Part shown: positions 45,581-55,420 of the stretch, piece after piece
Layout: every line of letters starts with the position of its first letter
Position numbering within the stretch: position 1 is the stretch's first letter
Source: Devosia oryziradicis
GTDB lineage: Bacteria; Pseudomonadota; Alphaproteobacteria; Rhizobiales; Devosiaceae
Length of the DNA stretch: 64,000 nucleotides
Direction: 5' to 3'
NCBI RefSeq assembly: GCF_016698645.1
Contig: NZ_CP068047.1
Span: 1,647,001-1,711,000 of the forward strand
Notes under the pieces: generated by a model
Database searches by the model: none
Told to the model about the DNA's origin: nothing
Seen by the model: the letters and a program-made list of their open reading frames with translations, nothing else
Program-made: the position numbers and the translations under genes

Positions 45581-46057
45581 GTGGCGGAAAGCTCCAAGAT
45601 TGACCTCAGTACCCTCGACCGCAAGATCCTGCGTGCTCTGCAGGAGGATGGGCGGATGACCATCCAGGCCTTGGCGGACCGGGTAGGGCTATCGGCTTCG
45701 CCCTGCCTGCGCAGGATACGCCAGATGGAGAAGGCGGGCATAATTGCCGGCTACAGCGCGACGGTGGACCAGAAGGCGGTCGGCCTGCCGGTTTCGGTTT
45801 TCATCTCGATCAAGCTGGAGCGGCAGCGGGCGCGGGAACTCGATGCCTTCGCGGCAGCGATCGGCGGCTGGCCCGAAGTGATGGAATGTTACCTGATGAC
45901 CGGGCAGTTCGACTTCCTGTTGCGCGTCGTTTGCGCCGATCTCGAAGCCTATGAGCATTTCCTGCGCGAGAAGCTGACGCAGGTGGAGGGTGTGGCCTCG
46001 ATCGAGAGCAGTTTCTCGCTGGGCCAGGTCAAGGCGTCGCGGGTGCTACCGCTGTGA
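45581..46057 (+). CDS. Lrp/AsnC-family regulator divergent from the E1-like gene
   Basis: 158 residues, winged helix (LSTLDRKILRALQEDGRMTIQALADRVGLSASPCLRRIRQMEKAGII) plus RAM domain (VMECYLMTGQFDFLLRVVCADLEAYEHFL). The GGAGG at 45570-45574 touches the ATG at 45575, which it cannot serve, but is six bases before the in-frame GTG at 45581, so GTG is the likely start. Divergent placement matches the mdeB/mdeR pattern of Pseudomonas, where the Lrp-type protein controls the amino-acid catabolic gene. Confidence 0.87.
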   Translation: MAESSKIDLSTLDRKILRALQEDGRMTIQALADRVGLSASPCLRRIRQMEKAGIIAGYSATVDQKAVGLPVSVFISIKLERQRARELDAFAAAIGGWPEVMECYLMTGQFDFLLRVVCADLEAYEHFLREKLTQVEGVASIESSFSLGQVKASRVLPL

Positions 46058-46062
46058 TTTTG

Positions 46063-46419
46063 CTACCAACCAGGGCCGGCGAAATCGGGCGGGGTGACAT
46101 TGACCAGGCCGCGGCCGACGATCCAGCTGCGCTCGACCCAGCCAGTATCCGGGATGTGGCACCATTGCGCCGAACCATTGCCCCAGAGCGGATAACCCGC
46201 ATCGCCCAGCGTGCCGCGGCGCGAGTCGCCGTCGACCTGGGTACACTCGTCAATCGGGATTTCGGTGCCGTCGGCGAGGCGGCCGACCACGGGATAGCTG
46301 TGATGTGGGCCGGTGTGGATGGCGATGTTGCCGCCGGAGACGCGGGCGGTGATCGTCATGGCCTGCGCGGGCAGCGCGGCGATGAGGGTGACGAGGGCGG
46401 CGAGCAGGAGGGGGCGCAT
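46063..46419 (-). CDS. Exported SH3-like protein
   Basis: 118 residues: signal peptide MRPLLLAALVTLIAALPAQA, then a single small SH3-type domain (IAIHTGPHHSYPVVGRLADGTEIPIDECTQVDGDSRRG...WCHIPDTGWVERSWIVGRGLVNV). The two cysteines, in DECTQ and WCHIP, match the disulfide position of the SH3 protein at 30688. The function is presumably in the envelope. The long upstream open frame overlaps the next gene in another frame and is not coding. Confidence 0.78.
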   Translation of the reverse strand: MRPLLLAALVTLIAALPAQAMTITARVSGGNIAIHTGPHHSYPVVGRLADGTEIPIDECTQVDGDSRRGTLGDAGYPLWGNGSAQWCHIPDTGWVERSWIVGRGLVNVTPPDFAGPGW

Positions 46420-46459
46420 GCCCCTCAGATGCACCGTCCGGGCGCTGGTTTCAAGGCGG

Positions 46460-46729
46460 TCAGTAGCGCAGCGGACGGCGACGCTTGATGGCCGCGATGC
46501 GCTCGGCGTCGCCCTCATTGAGATGGCGGCCACGCTCGAGGATTTCGAGCGTGTATTCTTCATAGGTGAGGCCCAGGGCCTGGGCGCGGCGGGCGCGCAT
46601 GACGGCGATGGCATAGGGGGTGTCGTAGGCCGCCTTGATGGCGGCGCCCCATTCGAACCAGTGGCCGATGCCGTTGCGGCCCCAGGGTGGGGCATCGTCA
46701 TCGAGCGGTGGGCCGTTGTTGGACAGCAT
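46460..46729 (-). CDS. Hypothetical protein, 89 residues
   Basis: Small soluble protein with a Pro/Asp-rich start (MLSNNGPPLDDDAPPWG), an aromatic middle (NGIGHWFEWGAAIKAAYDTPYAIAVMRARRAQALGLTYEEYTLEILERG) and a basic end (AAIKRRRPLRY). The helical YEEYTLEILERG part hints at a nucleic-acid or protein contact, but I do not recognise the family. Codon use fits the neighbours. A TTG at 46765 is an alternative start. Confidence 0.6.
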   Translation of the reverse strand: MLSNNGPPLDDDAPPWGRNGIGHWFEWGAAIKAAYDTPYAIAVMRARRAQALGLTYEEYTLEILERGRHLNEGDAERIAAIKRRRPLRY

Positions 46730-46804
46730 GCCCCGATCATGCGGGGCGCCGGCCCGATCGTCCAACCAATGTTTTCGATCGTACGCATCGGGCCGGCTTA
46801 TCGC

Positions 46805-47311
46805 TTATAGCGGGACCTGGGCGTTTTCGCCCACGTCGGCGCCCTTGCCGGTGACGGCGGAGGCCAGCATGATGGCGGTGGTGACGAGGCGGTTGGGGCT
46901 GTCCCACAGCTCGCCATCTTCGGGGGTCACCGTCATCAGCCGAATGGCCGGATCGCGTTCGCTCTCCCACCAGGCCTTGTCGAAATCGGTCCACAGCTCG
47001 TGGATCTTGGCGCGGTCATTGCTGACCTCGGCCTTGCCCGACACCACGACATACTTGTTGGACTTGGTATCGCTCCAGGCCAGCGAGACGAAGGGGAAGC
47101 GCTCGACCTGGCCGTTTTTCTGGCCCGATTCATCGACCAGGAAATAGATGGCGTGCTCGTCGCGCTTCACCCGGGCGCTGAGGGGGCGGGAGCGCTGGCG
47201 CTCGCCATCCCAGGTGGTGAACATGCAGAAATCGATCTTCTCGGCCAGCTCCCAGATGCGATCCTGGATTTCGGCCGGCGTCTTGTCGGTGCTGTTGTCG
47301 TCCTTGGACAT
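46805..47311 (-). CDS. Pyridoxamine 5'-phosphate oxidase-like protein (general stress type)
   Basis: 168-residue split-barrel flavin-binding-fold protein: IWELAEKIDFCMFTTWDGERQRSRPLSA, IYFLVDESGQKNGQVERFPFVSLAWSD, KYVVVSGKAEVSNDRAKIHELW and a C-terminal VGENAQVPL. It is a clear paralogue of residues 105-263 of the gene at 29802, with the same ending pattern, but without the Lys/Ala tail. GGAG nine bases before the ATG at 47311 fixes the start. Confidence 0.86.
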   Translation of the reverse strand: MSKDDNSTDKTPAEIQDRIWELAEKIDFCMFTTWDGERQRSRPLSARVKRDEHAIYFLVDESGQKNGQVERFPFVSLAWSDTKSNKYVVVSGKAEVSNDRAKIHELWTDFDKAWWESERDPAIRLMTVTPEDGELWDSPNRLVTTAIMLASAVTGKGADVGENAQVPL

Positions 47312-47377
47312 TTGTTGGCGCTCCACTGTTGGGTGGAGGGCAACGGCCAGGGCGGGCACCGGTTGCCGCCGGCCCGA

Positions 47378-47575
47378 TCACGACTGGCGGATGGTGAGCA
47401 TGTTGCTGTCGCGGATGATCACCAGCTCATAGGGCTTGCTCAGGCGGAAGCGGCCATATTCGGGGTCGAATTCGGCGAAGCGGAAGCCGGCTTCGGCCAT
47501 CTGGCTGGCCTCCGCCAAAGTGAGCGGCAGTTCGCGCGTGGTGCGATTGGCGAGCTCGGTGGTAAAGGTGGGCAT
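47378..47575 (-). CDS. Small hypothetical protein with decayed copies nearby
   Basis: 65 residues, MPTFTTELANRTTRELPLTL then EASQMAEAGFRFAEFDPEYGRFRLSKPYELVIIRDSN and a short end. A beta-rich, probably single-domain protein; I do not recognise the family. Two degraded relatives of the same gene lie at 48963-49062 and 49378-49552, showing that it has been duplicated locally and then decayed. This also supports that it is a real gene. Confidence 0.65.
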   Translation of the reverse strand: MPTFTTELANRTTRELPLTLAEASQMAEAGFRFAEFDPEYGRFRLSKPYELVIIRDSNMLTIRQS

Positions 47576-47652
47576 GGCGACCTCGACAGGTTGTGTTCCT
47601 GTTATGTTCTAGCGCAGGTGGGCGGAAGAGTCGAGGGTCGACAGGTTGCCGA

Positions 47653-48015
47653 TCATCGTTCGGTGGTGGTGTCGAGGATGCGCAGGGCCTTGGCTTGCTT
47701 GCGGCCCTCTTCGGTCAGGTGCGCATAGCGCTCCTCGAAGGCGAGGCAGGCGGCAGTCAGCTGCGCGACGAGGATGGCGAGATCGGCCTGGCTCATGGTG
47801 GTTTCGAGGCTGACCTGGACGAAGTGCGGCAGGTCGGCATGGCGGCGGAACAGCCGGTTGGCGCGATTGAACAGGCCATTGAGCGTGAACAGCGTATGCG
47901 CATTGCAGACGCCGGACGGTTTGGCGACGCGCAGCACGTAGTTGAAGGCGGCGAGGTCGCGGTTGAGCCGGTTGTAGCTGGCAATGCCGCGATTGCCGAG
48001 TTGGGGTAGGGTCAC
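47653..48015 (-). CDS. Hypothetical protein, 120 residues
   Basis: Helical, soluble protein starting MTLPQLGNRGIASYNRLNRDLAAF, containing LFTLNGLFNRANRLFRRHADLPHFVQVSLETTMSQADLAILVAQLTAACLAFEERYAHL. The GTG at 48015 has AGGAGG five bases upstream, fixing the start; the longer frame is not credible. No family recognised. It marks the edge of the noncoding repeat-rich stretch. Confidence 0.6.
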   Translation of the reverse strand: MTLPQLGNRGIASYNRLNRDLAAFNYVLRVAKPSGVCNAHTLFTLNGLFNRANRLFRRHADLPHFVQVSLETTMSQADLAILVAQLTAACLAFEERYAHLTEEGRKQAKALRILDTTTER

Positions 48016-48469
48016 GGTCGCCTCCTTGCGATGAGGCGGAGCATGATAGGGCGGCCGAAGCGGGCGGGGATAAGTGGGGCGAATGAGCGAGGTTGGGGAC
48101 GTGCCGAAATGGCGCCCGGCCAAGAATGCGGCGTCGCGCTTATACGGAGTGCGGGCACCCGTCGGGCGCAAGATGCGCCCGAGGACGGGTAATGGGCGGC
48201 CTTTGACTCGATCCAGTTACTAACTCAGGGAGCCAAGGGCCGCCCATCACGGATCTGGAGCTTCCTCACTGGGTCCGGTATCGAGCGGGACTATTGTTGC
48301 AAGCCCGGTTGCCGACTTTCTGCCCAGCCAAACGGGCGCCCCCGTCTCCAGCCTCCCCACCCGAACCCTGCGTCGGGGCCGCGTGTTGGCGGGGATGGGT
48401 GCAGTATGGGGGAGGTGTAGGGGGCGGGGATAAGTTTTTTTGGGTAGCGCGAAATCTCCCTAACCAGAG

Positions 48470-48555
48470 CGTCACCCTCGGGCTTGATCCGAGGGTGCTG
48501 CACGCACTCTGACATCGAAAAGTACAGGGCCCTCGGGTCAAGCCCGAGGGTGACG
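48470..48555. repeat. Palindromic repeat, GTCACCCTCGGGCTTGA family
   Basis: Outer arms GCGTCACCCTCGGG and CCCGAGGGTGACGC enclose two further stem-loops, including CCCTCGGGCTTGATCCGAGGG. A dispersed element type common in alphaproteobacteria, distinct from the CATTCCGGCGAAGGCC family. Confidence 0.8.
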
Positions 48556-48604
48556 CGCGGTGGGGTGATGCAAGGTGGCGACAATTCAGAAACAGCAAAT
48601 CTGA

Positions 48605-48626
48605 TGCAACTGGGACCTACCTGCCA
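48605..48626. repeat. 21-bp quasi-palindrome, copy A (degenerate)
   Basis: TGCAACTGGGACCTACCTGC, weaker match to the consensus of the three other copies at 48665, 48878 and 49287. Confidence 0.55.
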
Positions 48627-48664
48627 TTGCATTCCAAATGCGACGCCTGGGGTGATGCACCAAG

Positions 48665-48685
48665 TGCAATTAGGACCTATTTGCA
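48665..48685. repeat. 21-bp quasi-palindrome, copy B
   Basis: TGCAATTAGGACCTATTTGC and a final A. Near-perfect dyad: TGCAA-x-TAGG-x-CCTA-x-TTGCA. Confidence 0.75.
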
Positions 48686-48877
48686 ACACGGAGGCCGTGA
48701 AGTGGGGAGGGTGCGAGCAAAGGGAGGCGGGAGAGAGTGGTAGGCGGCGGAGGTAGGAGCAAGGGTGGGGACGGCCGGGAGGTGTTGTCATGCTAATCCT
48801 TGTTCCGGCGCGCAGCATAGTCCCGCTCCGGTGCGCGGGGAGAAGTTTACGCGGATAAGCTGCGCCCGCCTCCGCAT

Positions 48878-48898
48878 TGCAATCAGGACCTATTTGCA
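48878..48898. repeat. 21-bp quasi-palindrome, copy C
   Basis: TGCAATCAGGACCTATTTGC and a final A; one base different from copy B. Confidence 0.75.
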
Positions 48899-48962
48899 AC
48901 TTGGGTGGACGTGGGTGGTGTTTGGACTGTGGGATGGAGGCAGGATTTAGGGGGAGTTAGGG

Positions 48963-49062
48963 CGTGACTGGCTGGGTTCGGCCAGGGTGAGCGGCAGCGC
49001 GCGCGTCGTGCGGTTGGCGAGGGTGGTTGGGTGAAGGTGGGCATGGCGACCCCGACAGGATA
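48963..49062 (-). pseudogene. N-terminal fragment of a copy of the 47378 gene
   Basis: The minus strand from 49062 reads a near copy of the upstream bases and first 22 codons of the gene at 47378: a CCTGTCGGGGTCGCC leader, ATG, MPTFT, then, after a one-base shift, the equivalent of LANRTTRALPLTLAE. Homology stops near 48963 and the remaining two thirds are absent. Confidence 0.75.
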
Positions 49063-49176
49063 AGTTCTGGTGTGTGTGTCGGGGGCGGAGTCGGGAGGGT
49101 GGTAATCACAAGGTGAGTGGGATGCGTGCTGCTGACGGGTGCCTGTCTTGGTGACGAGTATCGCCTCCAGCGCGGT

Positions 49177-49275
49177 GTCATTCCGGCGAAGGCCGGAATC
49201 CATGCGGTGAGCTATCCACAATCTGGTTGTGGCGTGTCGCCACGGACCTGGATACCGGCCTTCGCCGGAATGACA
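49177..49275. repeat. Palindromic interspersed repeat, same family as 19002-19100
   Basis: Arms GTCATTCCGGCGAAGGCCGG and CCGGCCTTCGCCGGAATGAC enclosing about 60 variable bases. Confidence 0.85.
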
Positions 49276-49286
49276 TCAAGGAGTTG

Positions 49287-49307
49287 TGCAATTCGGACCT
49301 ATTTGCA
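49287..49307. repeat. 21-bp quasi-palindrome, copy D
   Basis: TGCAATTCGGACCTATTTGC and a final A; directly beside the end of the palindromic repeat at 49275. Confidence 0.75.
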
Positions 49308-49377
49308 ACAAGGGTGGCGCGGGTTGCTGGGAGAGAGGGGATAGGCGGAACGGGGCGGCGGGCTGGACGGGCGGCAG

Positions 49378-49552
49378 CTACTGGCGGATGGTCAGGGTGT
49401 TGGTGTCGCGGATGATCACCTGCTCATAGGGCATGCTCAGGCGGTAGCGGCCATATTCGGGGGCGAATTCGGCAAATTCGAGCTCGGCCTCGGCCATCTG
49501 GCTGGCTTCGGCCCGTGTGAGCGGCAGCTCGCGCGTCGCGGTTGGCGAGGGT
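49378..49552 (-). pseudogene. Frameshifted, 5'-truncated copy of the 47378 gene
   Basis: Reading the minus strand, LANR is followed by a two-base deletion, after which the original frame continues as ELPLTRAEASQMAEAELEF, then AEFAPEYGRYRLSMPYEQV and IIRDTNTLTIRQ to a TAG stop at 49378. This matches residues 8-64 of the 47378 protein at roughly 80 percent by eye. The first codons are missing. Confidence 0.82.
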
Positions 49553-49599
49553 AGAGCGCATTAGGAGTGTGTAGAAAATACCGCATGACAATCAGCGAG

Positions 49600-49745
49600 C
49601 CGACAGTTACAAAACGGGATAAGAACAGCAGGTGGCCCTAAAGCCGCCGCAAACGACAACGTCTAGGGAGGACGTCGGCAAGAGCCTAGCGCTGTGTAAG
49701 ACCGATGGTTTGTCGACTACTAGGCAGGGCGAGTCCCTGCTTTTT
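49600..49745 (+). ncRNA. Candidate small RNA beside the restriction genes
   Basis: A sequence of lower GC content than its surroundings with successive hairpins: GGTGGC-CCTAAA-GCCGCC (49631-49648), ACGTC-TAGGGAG-GACGT (49659-49675), and a final GCAGGG-CGAGT-CCCTGC followed by TTTTT. GCCTAG (49684) can pair with CTAGGC (49720), which competes with the last hairpin. No ORF is plausible. It could be a regulator of the adjacent restriction genes or a remnant of a mobile element. The 5' end is a guess. Confidence 0.33.
49724..49745 (+). terminator. Intrinsic terminator of the candidate small RNA
   Basis: GCAGGG / CCCTGC stem with CGAGT loop, then TTTTT. It points away from the minus-strand restriction gene, so it must serve a plus-strand transcript. 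Confidence 0.7.
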
Positions 49746-49752
49746 GTTTGCC

Positions 49753-50838
49753 CTAAATTCCCTCGTCGTAAAACGCTGTCATGGCCGTCGCAAACCAAAA
49801 CAGCTGGTCTTCGGAGAAATCATCGCGAACCCAGTCGGGAAGGCTGTTCCTGGGAAACTGCAGCTTGGCCAACGATGCTGAAAGCCTCAGAAGGCGCGCA
49901 TTGATGCGCGCTTCGATACCGGCCTCTTCTATACCGCCACTTAGGGCCTTTGACAGAGCAAGTAATATTTCTAGAAAGACATGCTTGGCAGTTTCGACAG
50001 CATTCGGCTGTCCAATGAATGACCAGAATTCGCGGCCGATGCATCGATAGACGCGGATAGACCTAGTCGCGCTGTCTATGAGAATTCCGGGCTTGTTCCC
50101 CGGATCCTCTTCAACGAATCCCTGGTCAAGAAGTTTTATAAGTATTTGATTTTCTTTATTATTTGTGGTTTTGTCGGTTCCGTACGTAAGTCCTAATACT
50201 ATGTCAAGACTGGTAACATTTGGATAAGTATTTTTTGTCTCGGTCATCCATGTTTTGTGGTTCGTCACTATAGCTGTGGTCATCCCGGCGACTTGCGTGT
50301 CGTTGATTGTGTTCGGGCCACTCTTGATTGAAGTAATAAAGCGGCGGCTGCCAACCACGCATGATCGGTCGATTTCGCGCCACACTGACCCGACGCGCTT
50401 TTGAGCCCGCGCTTCGCGATCCAACCCTGCAAGTGCGGCGAACTCTGCTACCTTTTCCGGTGCATCGGTCCACCTATGGTCGGCAATCAAAGGGTACTGG
50501 CCTACAAAAGCAGCTTCGATCTGTTTACCGAACGAAGTCTCCAATGCCATGTAGAGCTTGCTATTAAAGAGAAAGTCGCCGAACTTTGCTGGGTCCGACA
50601 AACCCATCACGCTCGCGGACGTCATCAAAACGTATGGATTTGTTCTGTAGTCGGACAAACCCTCGCGCTTTTCGAAGGCCGCGGGTAGATTGGTGCTTAT
50701 GTATCCTCGAAGCGAGTTACTGAGAGCATCCACCCGGCCTTCGTCCACCAACTTGAAAAGTGCGACGATCTCGGCAGTGTCAAAGACGTGTCGTCTCGAC
50801 CTTAGTGCATTGGAAAAAGGTAAAGCTCCTCTCGCCAT
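49753..50838 (-). CDS. Candidate type II restriction endonuclease
   Basis: 361 residues, no signal peptide. The central motif FITSIKSGPNTINDTQVAGM (about 157-176) resembles the (I/L)KSGPxTIN core of TdeIII/PmeII-type restriction enzymes, with an upstream ETSFGKQIEAAF helix. Lower GC content than the neighbours. It starts five bases after the stop of a C5-cytosine methyltransferase gene on the same strand, which is the strongest argument that it is the cognate nuclease. ATG 50838 is chosen; a TTG at 50847 overlaps the methyltransferase stop. The recognition site cannot be read from the sequence. Confidence 0.68.
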   Translation of the reverse strand: MARGALPFSNALRSRRHVFDTAEIVALFKLVDEGRVDALSNSLRGYISTNLPAAFEKREGLSDYRTNPYVLMTSASVMGLSDPAKFGDFLFNSKLYMALETSFGKQIEAAFVGQYPLIADHRWTDAPEKVAEFAALAGLDREARAQKRVGSVWREIDRSCVVGSRRFITSIKSGPNTINDTQVAGMTTAIVTNHKTWMTETKNTYPNVTSLDIVLGLTYGTDKTTNNKENQILIKLLDQGFVEEDPGNKPGILIDSATRSIRVYRCIGREFWSFIGQPNAVETAKHVFLEILLALSKALSGGIEEAGIEARINARLLRLSASLAKLQFPRNSLPDWVRDDFSEDQLFWFATAMTAFYDEGI

Positions 50839-50843
50839 ATCTT

Positions 50844-52184
50844 TCAACCTATCGCTGACACACGGCGTACCGTTTGAGGTGGCTCGTACGAAACCCCATT
50901 ATTGACGCCCCCATCTTCCCAAACCATTGTTTTGCCGGCCTTATACCACTGCCTAGTTCGTACGTGAGATTGGACGTAGACTATCCGAAACTCCTTTGGC
51001 GGAGCCTCCACTTTCCAATTTTTTGTAGCTAGACGGTCGAAAGCGCCGGCGACAACATTGCCAGCGACTCTCCCAAGTCTTACTGGAACTGCGTTTCCGA
51101 CCTGAGCGTACTGTTGCGCCGCAGTGCCTGAAAACTCCCAATCTTGTGGGAACTCCTGAATGGCGGCGTATTCTCGGAGCGTAAGCGCCCTTAGCTCCGT
51201 TGGATGGCAGAGAGACGTGCTAGCGTGGTTGGGCATAGTTACCAGCGTGGGGCTGGGCAAATCGAAATTAAGCCGCCGCCACCAACCTGATCGCCCTCCT
51301 TTTGCGTGCCACGCTTTGCCCATAGAGAGTCTCTGCAGTTCTTCAGGGAGACTTCTCCAGTTCGATCCCGGCGGAACTTCCTTCAAGAAAGACTTCTTGC
51401 GATCGCTGAAATCCATAATAACGTCACCAACGTCGGTCAGGCCGCCTATAGCGTCCCTGAGCGTTCTCCAGGGAAGTAGCGACGTATCGTCGTCAAAAAG
51501 AGTTGACTCTTCTATCCGCTCTGGTCCGTGGGTGGGGTCAGGAAATTCGGTTACTTCACCATACCTATTGCCGATGAATATCACTCTCTCGCGCAATTGA
51601 GGGGCGCCATAGTTCACGGCGTTTACTTCGAAGCAGTCCATATGATATGGCGTCTGTAGTTTACGCAGGTCATCAGCAAACAGTCTGACCACCGAGCCAG
51701 GTAGTTCATCCGGCGCAAGTTCAGAATCCTTCCGATTAGCGATGGGTCGATGCCGCAACGCGGCGGACAGCAGGCCTCTCACGTTCTCGATAATGAAGAA
51801 TTTGGGCTGCAAGGCCTCCACGAACCGTAGAAAATCCCAGAGCAGCGTTCCCCTGGGATCTTGTACCGTTCCTCGTCGCCCAGCTGTGCTGAATGACTGG
51901 CACGGGGGGCCGCCGACAATGAGGTCAATTTCTCCCGGCTTGATGCCACAGCGCTTCATCACTAGTTGAGGATCTAGTGATGACATGTCCGCCTCGAACA
52001 CCTGTAGGTTCTTGCTTAGCCTGCCCTTCGTTTGATTGAGACGTATCGTGTCGCAGAAGGCGCGTTCCTTTTCGACACATGCAATTAGCTCAAACCGGCC
52101 GGTGCTCTCCAACCCAAGATCGAGGCCCATCGCGCCTGAAAACAGAGACAGAACGGTATATTTTTGGGGCAAGGCGCGACTCAC
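50844..52184 (-). CDS. DNA (cytosine-5-)-methyltransferase, Dcm family
   Basis: 446 residues. C5 motifs in order: I VLSLFSGAMGLDLGLE (11-26), IV GGPPCQSFSTAGRRG with catalytic Cys95, VI IIENVRG (131-137), VIII GAPQLRERVIFIGNR, and X YAQVGNAVPVRLG. The target-recognition region lies between motif VIII and IX (about 215-330). Protects self DNA from the adjacent candidate nuclease. GTG start at 52184 without a clear ribosome site. GC content is visibly lower than in flanking core genes, a sign of horizontal transfer. Confidence 0.93.
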   Translation of the reverse strand: MSRALPQKYTVLSLFSGAMGLDLGLESTGRFELIACVEKERAFCDTIRLNQTKGRLSKNLQVFEADMSSLDPQLVMKRCGIKPGEIDLIVGGPPCQSFSTAGRRGTVQDPRGTLLWDFLRFVEALQPKFFIIENVRGLLSAALRHRPIANRKDSELAPDELPGSVVRLFADDLRKLQTPYHMDCFEVNAVNYGAPQLRERVIFIGNRYGEVTEFPDPTHGPERIEESTLFDDDTSLLPWRTLRDAIGGLTDVGDVIMDFSDRKKSFLKEVPPGSNWRSLPEELQRLSMGKAWHAKGGRSGWWRRLNFDLPSPTLVTMPNHASTSLCHPTELRALTLREYAAIQEFPQDWEFSGTAAQQYAQVGNAVPVRLGRVAGNVVAGAFDRLATKNWKVEAPPKEFRIVYVQSHVRTRQWYKAGKTMVWEDGGVNNGVSYEPPQTVRRVSAIG

Positions 52185-52312
52185 GGATTATTACGAGTAC
52201 GTTCAACAATCTGCTTGCTTTTGGCCAGCGAGATAGTCGTTTTCACACCGGTCATTTCATGCCGGGACGACGTGGAGGTAGGTCCGCAAAAGAGCGGCAC
52301 GTGGCTGCCCGC

Positions 52313-54907
<2,595 letters not shown>

Positions 54908-55049
54908 GGGACTACCAATGCTCTGGGGGTGCGACTCACATGGGGAACGAGGCGCGGATGTTCAATGTTCCCCTGAGCTTATCGGGGAATGAACGGAGAG
55001 GGAACGGGGGCTGCTGACAGCCCGAGTCAGCAGCGATCGCCCGGCCGGC

Positions 55050-55277
55050 TCACGGCCGATCCTCGACCCGGCGATAGAGCCTGACCATGGTGGTGGGCTG
55101 CCCCTCCTGCTGGAAATAGACCCGGCAGCGCAGGTCCTTGCGCTGGCCGCTGCGCACCAGCACTTCGCCGATAGCAAGCCGCGCGGCCTCCTCTGGCGAC
55201 CGGGCGCTGGCAACAAACAGTTCCTGGGGATTTTCCGGGTCGGTCCGCAAATCGACGATGCGAAATCTGGCGCTCAT
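55050..55277 (-). CDS. Small hypothetical protein, 75 residues
   Basis: MSARFRIVDLRTDPENPQEL followed by FVASARSPEEAARLAIGEVLVRSGQRKDLRCRVYFQ and a short basic end with MVRLYRRVED. A compact alpha/beta domain without cysteine motif or signal peptide; the pattern of strand-helix-strand suggests a small binding domain. I do not recognise it. Divergent from the Crp/Fnr gene, 143 bases away. Confidence 0.6.
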   Translation of the reverse strand: MSARFRIVDLRTDPENPQELFVASARSPEEAARLAIGEVLVRSGQRKDLRCRVYFQQEGQPTTMVRLYRRVEDRP

Positions 55278-55420
55278 GATTCCGCCATTAGCATGCGACG
55301 AAGCCGCGCAAATTAACCTGGGTTAAGCTCCGGGGAAGAGAGAAGTGTAACGATTGCGGGCAACCAAGTTGCGCCCCGGCTGTTTCCCCGGCGACGACGA
55401 TAGTCTTTCCGGATGAGGTC

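Larger units (their letters stand above)
48016..49752. other. 1.7-kb repeat-rich stretch without an intact gene
   Basis: No ORF here has a gene-like start or domain; apparent frames follow the repeats. It contains two palindromic repeat families, four copies of a 21-bp quasi-palindrome, two fragments of the 47378 gene and a hairpin-rich segment that may be a small RNA (all listed separately). It borders the first restriction-modification pair and looks like an integration and decay hotspot. Confidence 0.75.

Noticed and set aside
48291..48899. 202-codon open frame on the minus strand in the repeat-rich stretch
   Set aside because: Its translation is made of the repeats themselves (QIGPNC, QVGPSC and LGLDPRAL motifs recur). 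No ribosome site or domain.
48016..49600. CRISPR array suspected from recurring motifs
   Set aside because: The repeats are irregularly spaced, belong to three unrelated families, are partly palindromic, and no cas genes are nearby.
49684..49745. tRNA-like T-arm (GCAGG...CCTGC) suggesting a tRNA attachment site for the defence locus
   Set aside because: The seven-base loop lacks the TTC and A58 identity and no acceptor or anticodon stem can be formed. It reads better as a terminator.
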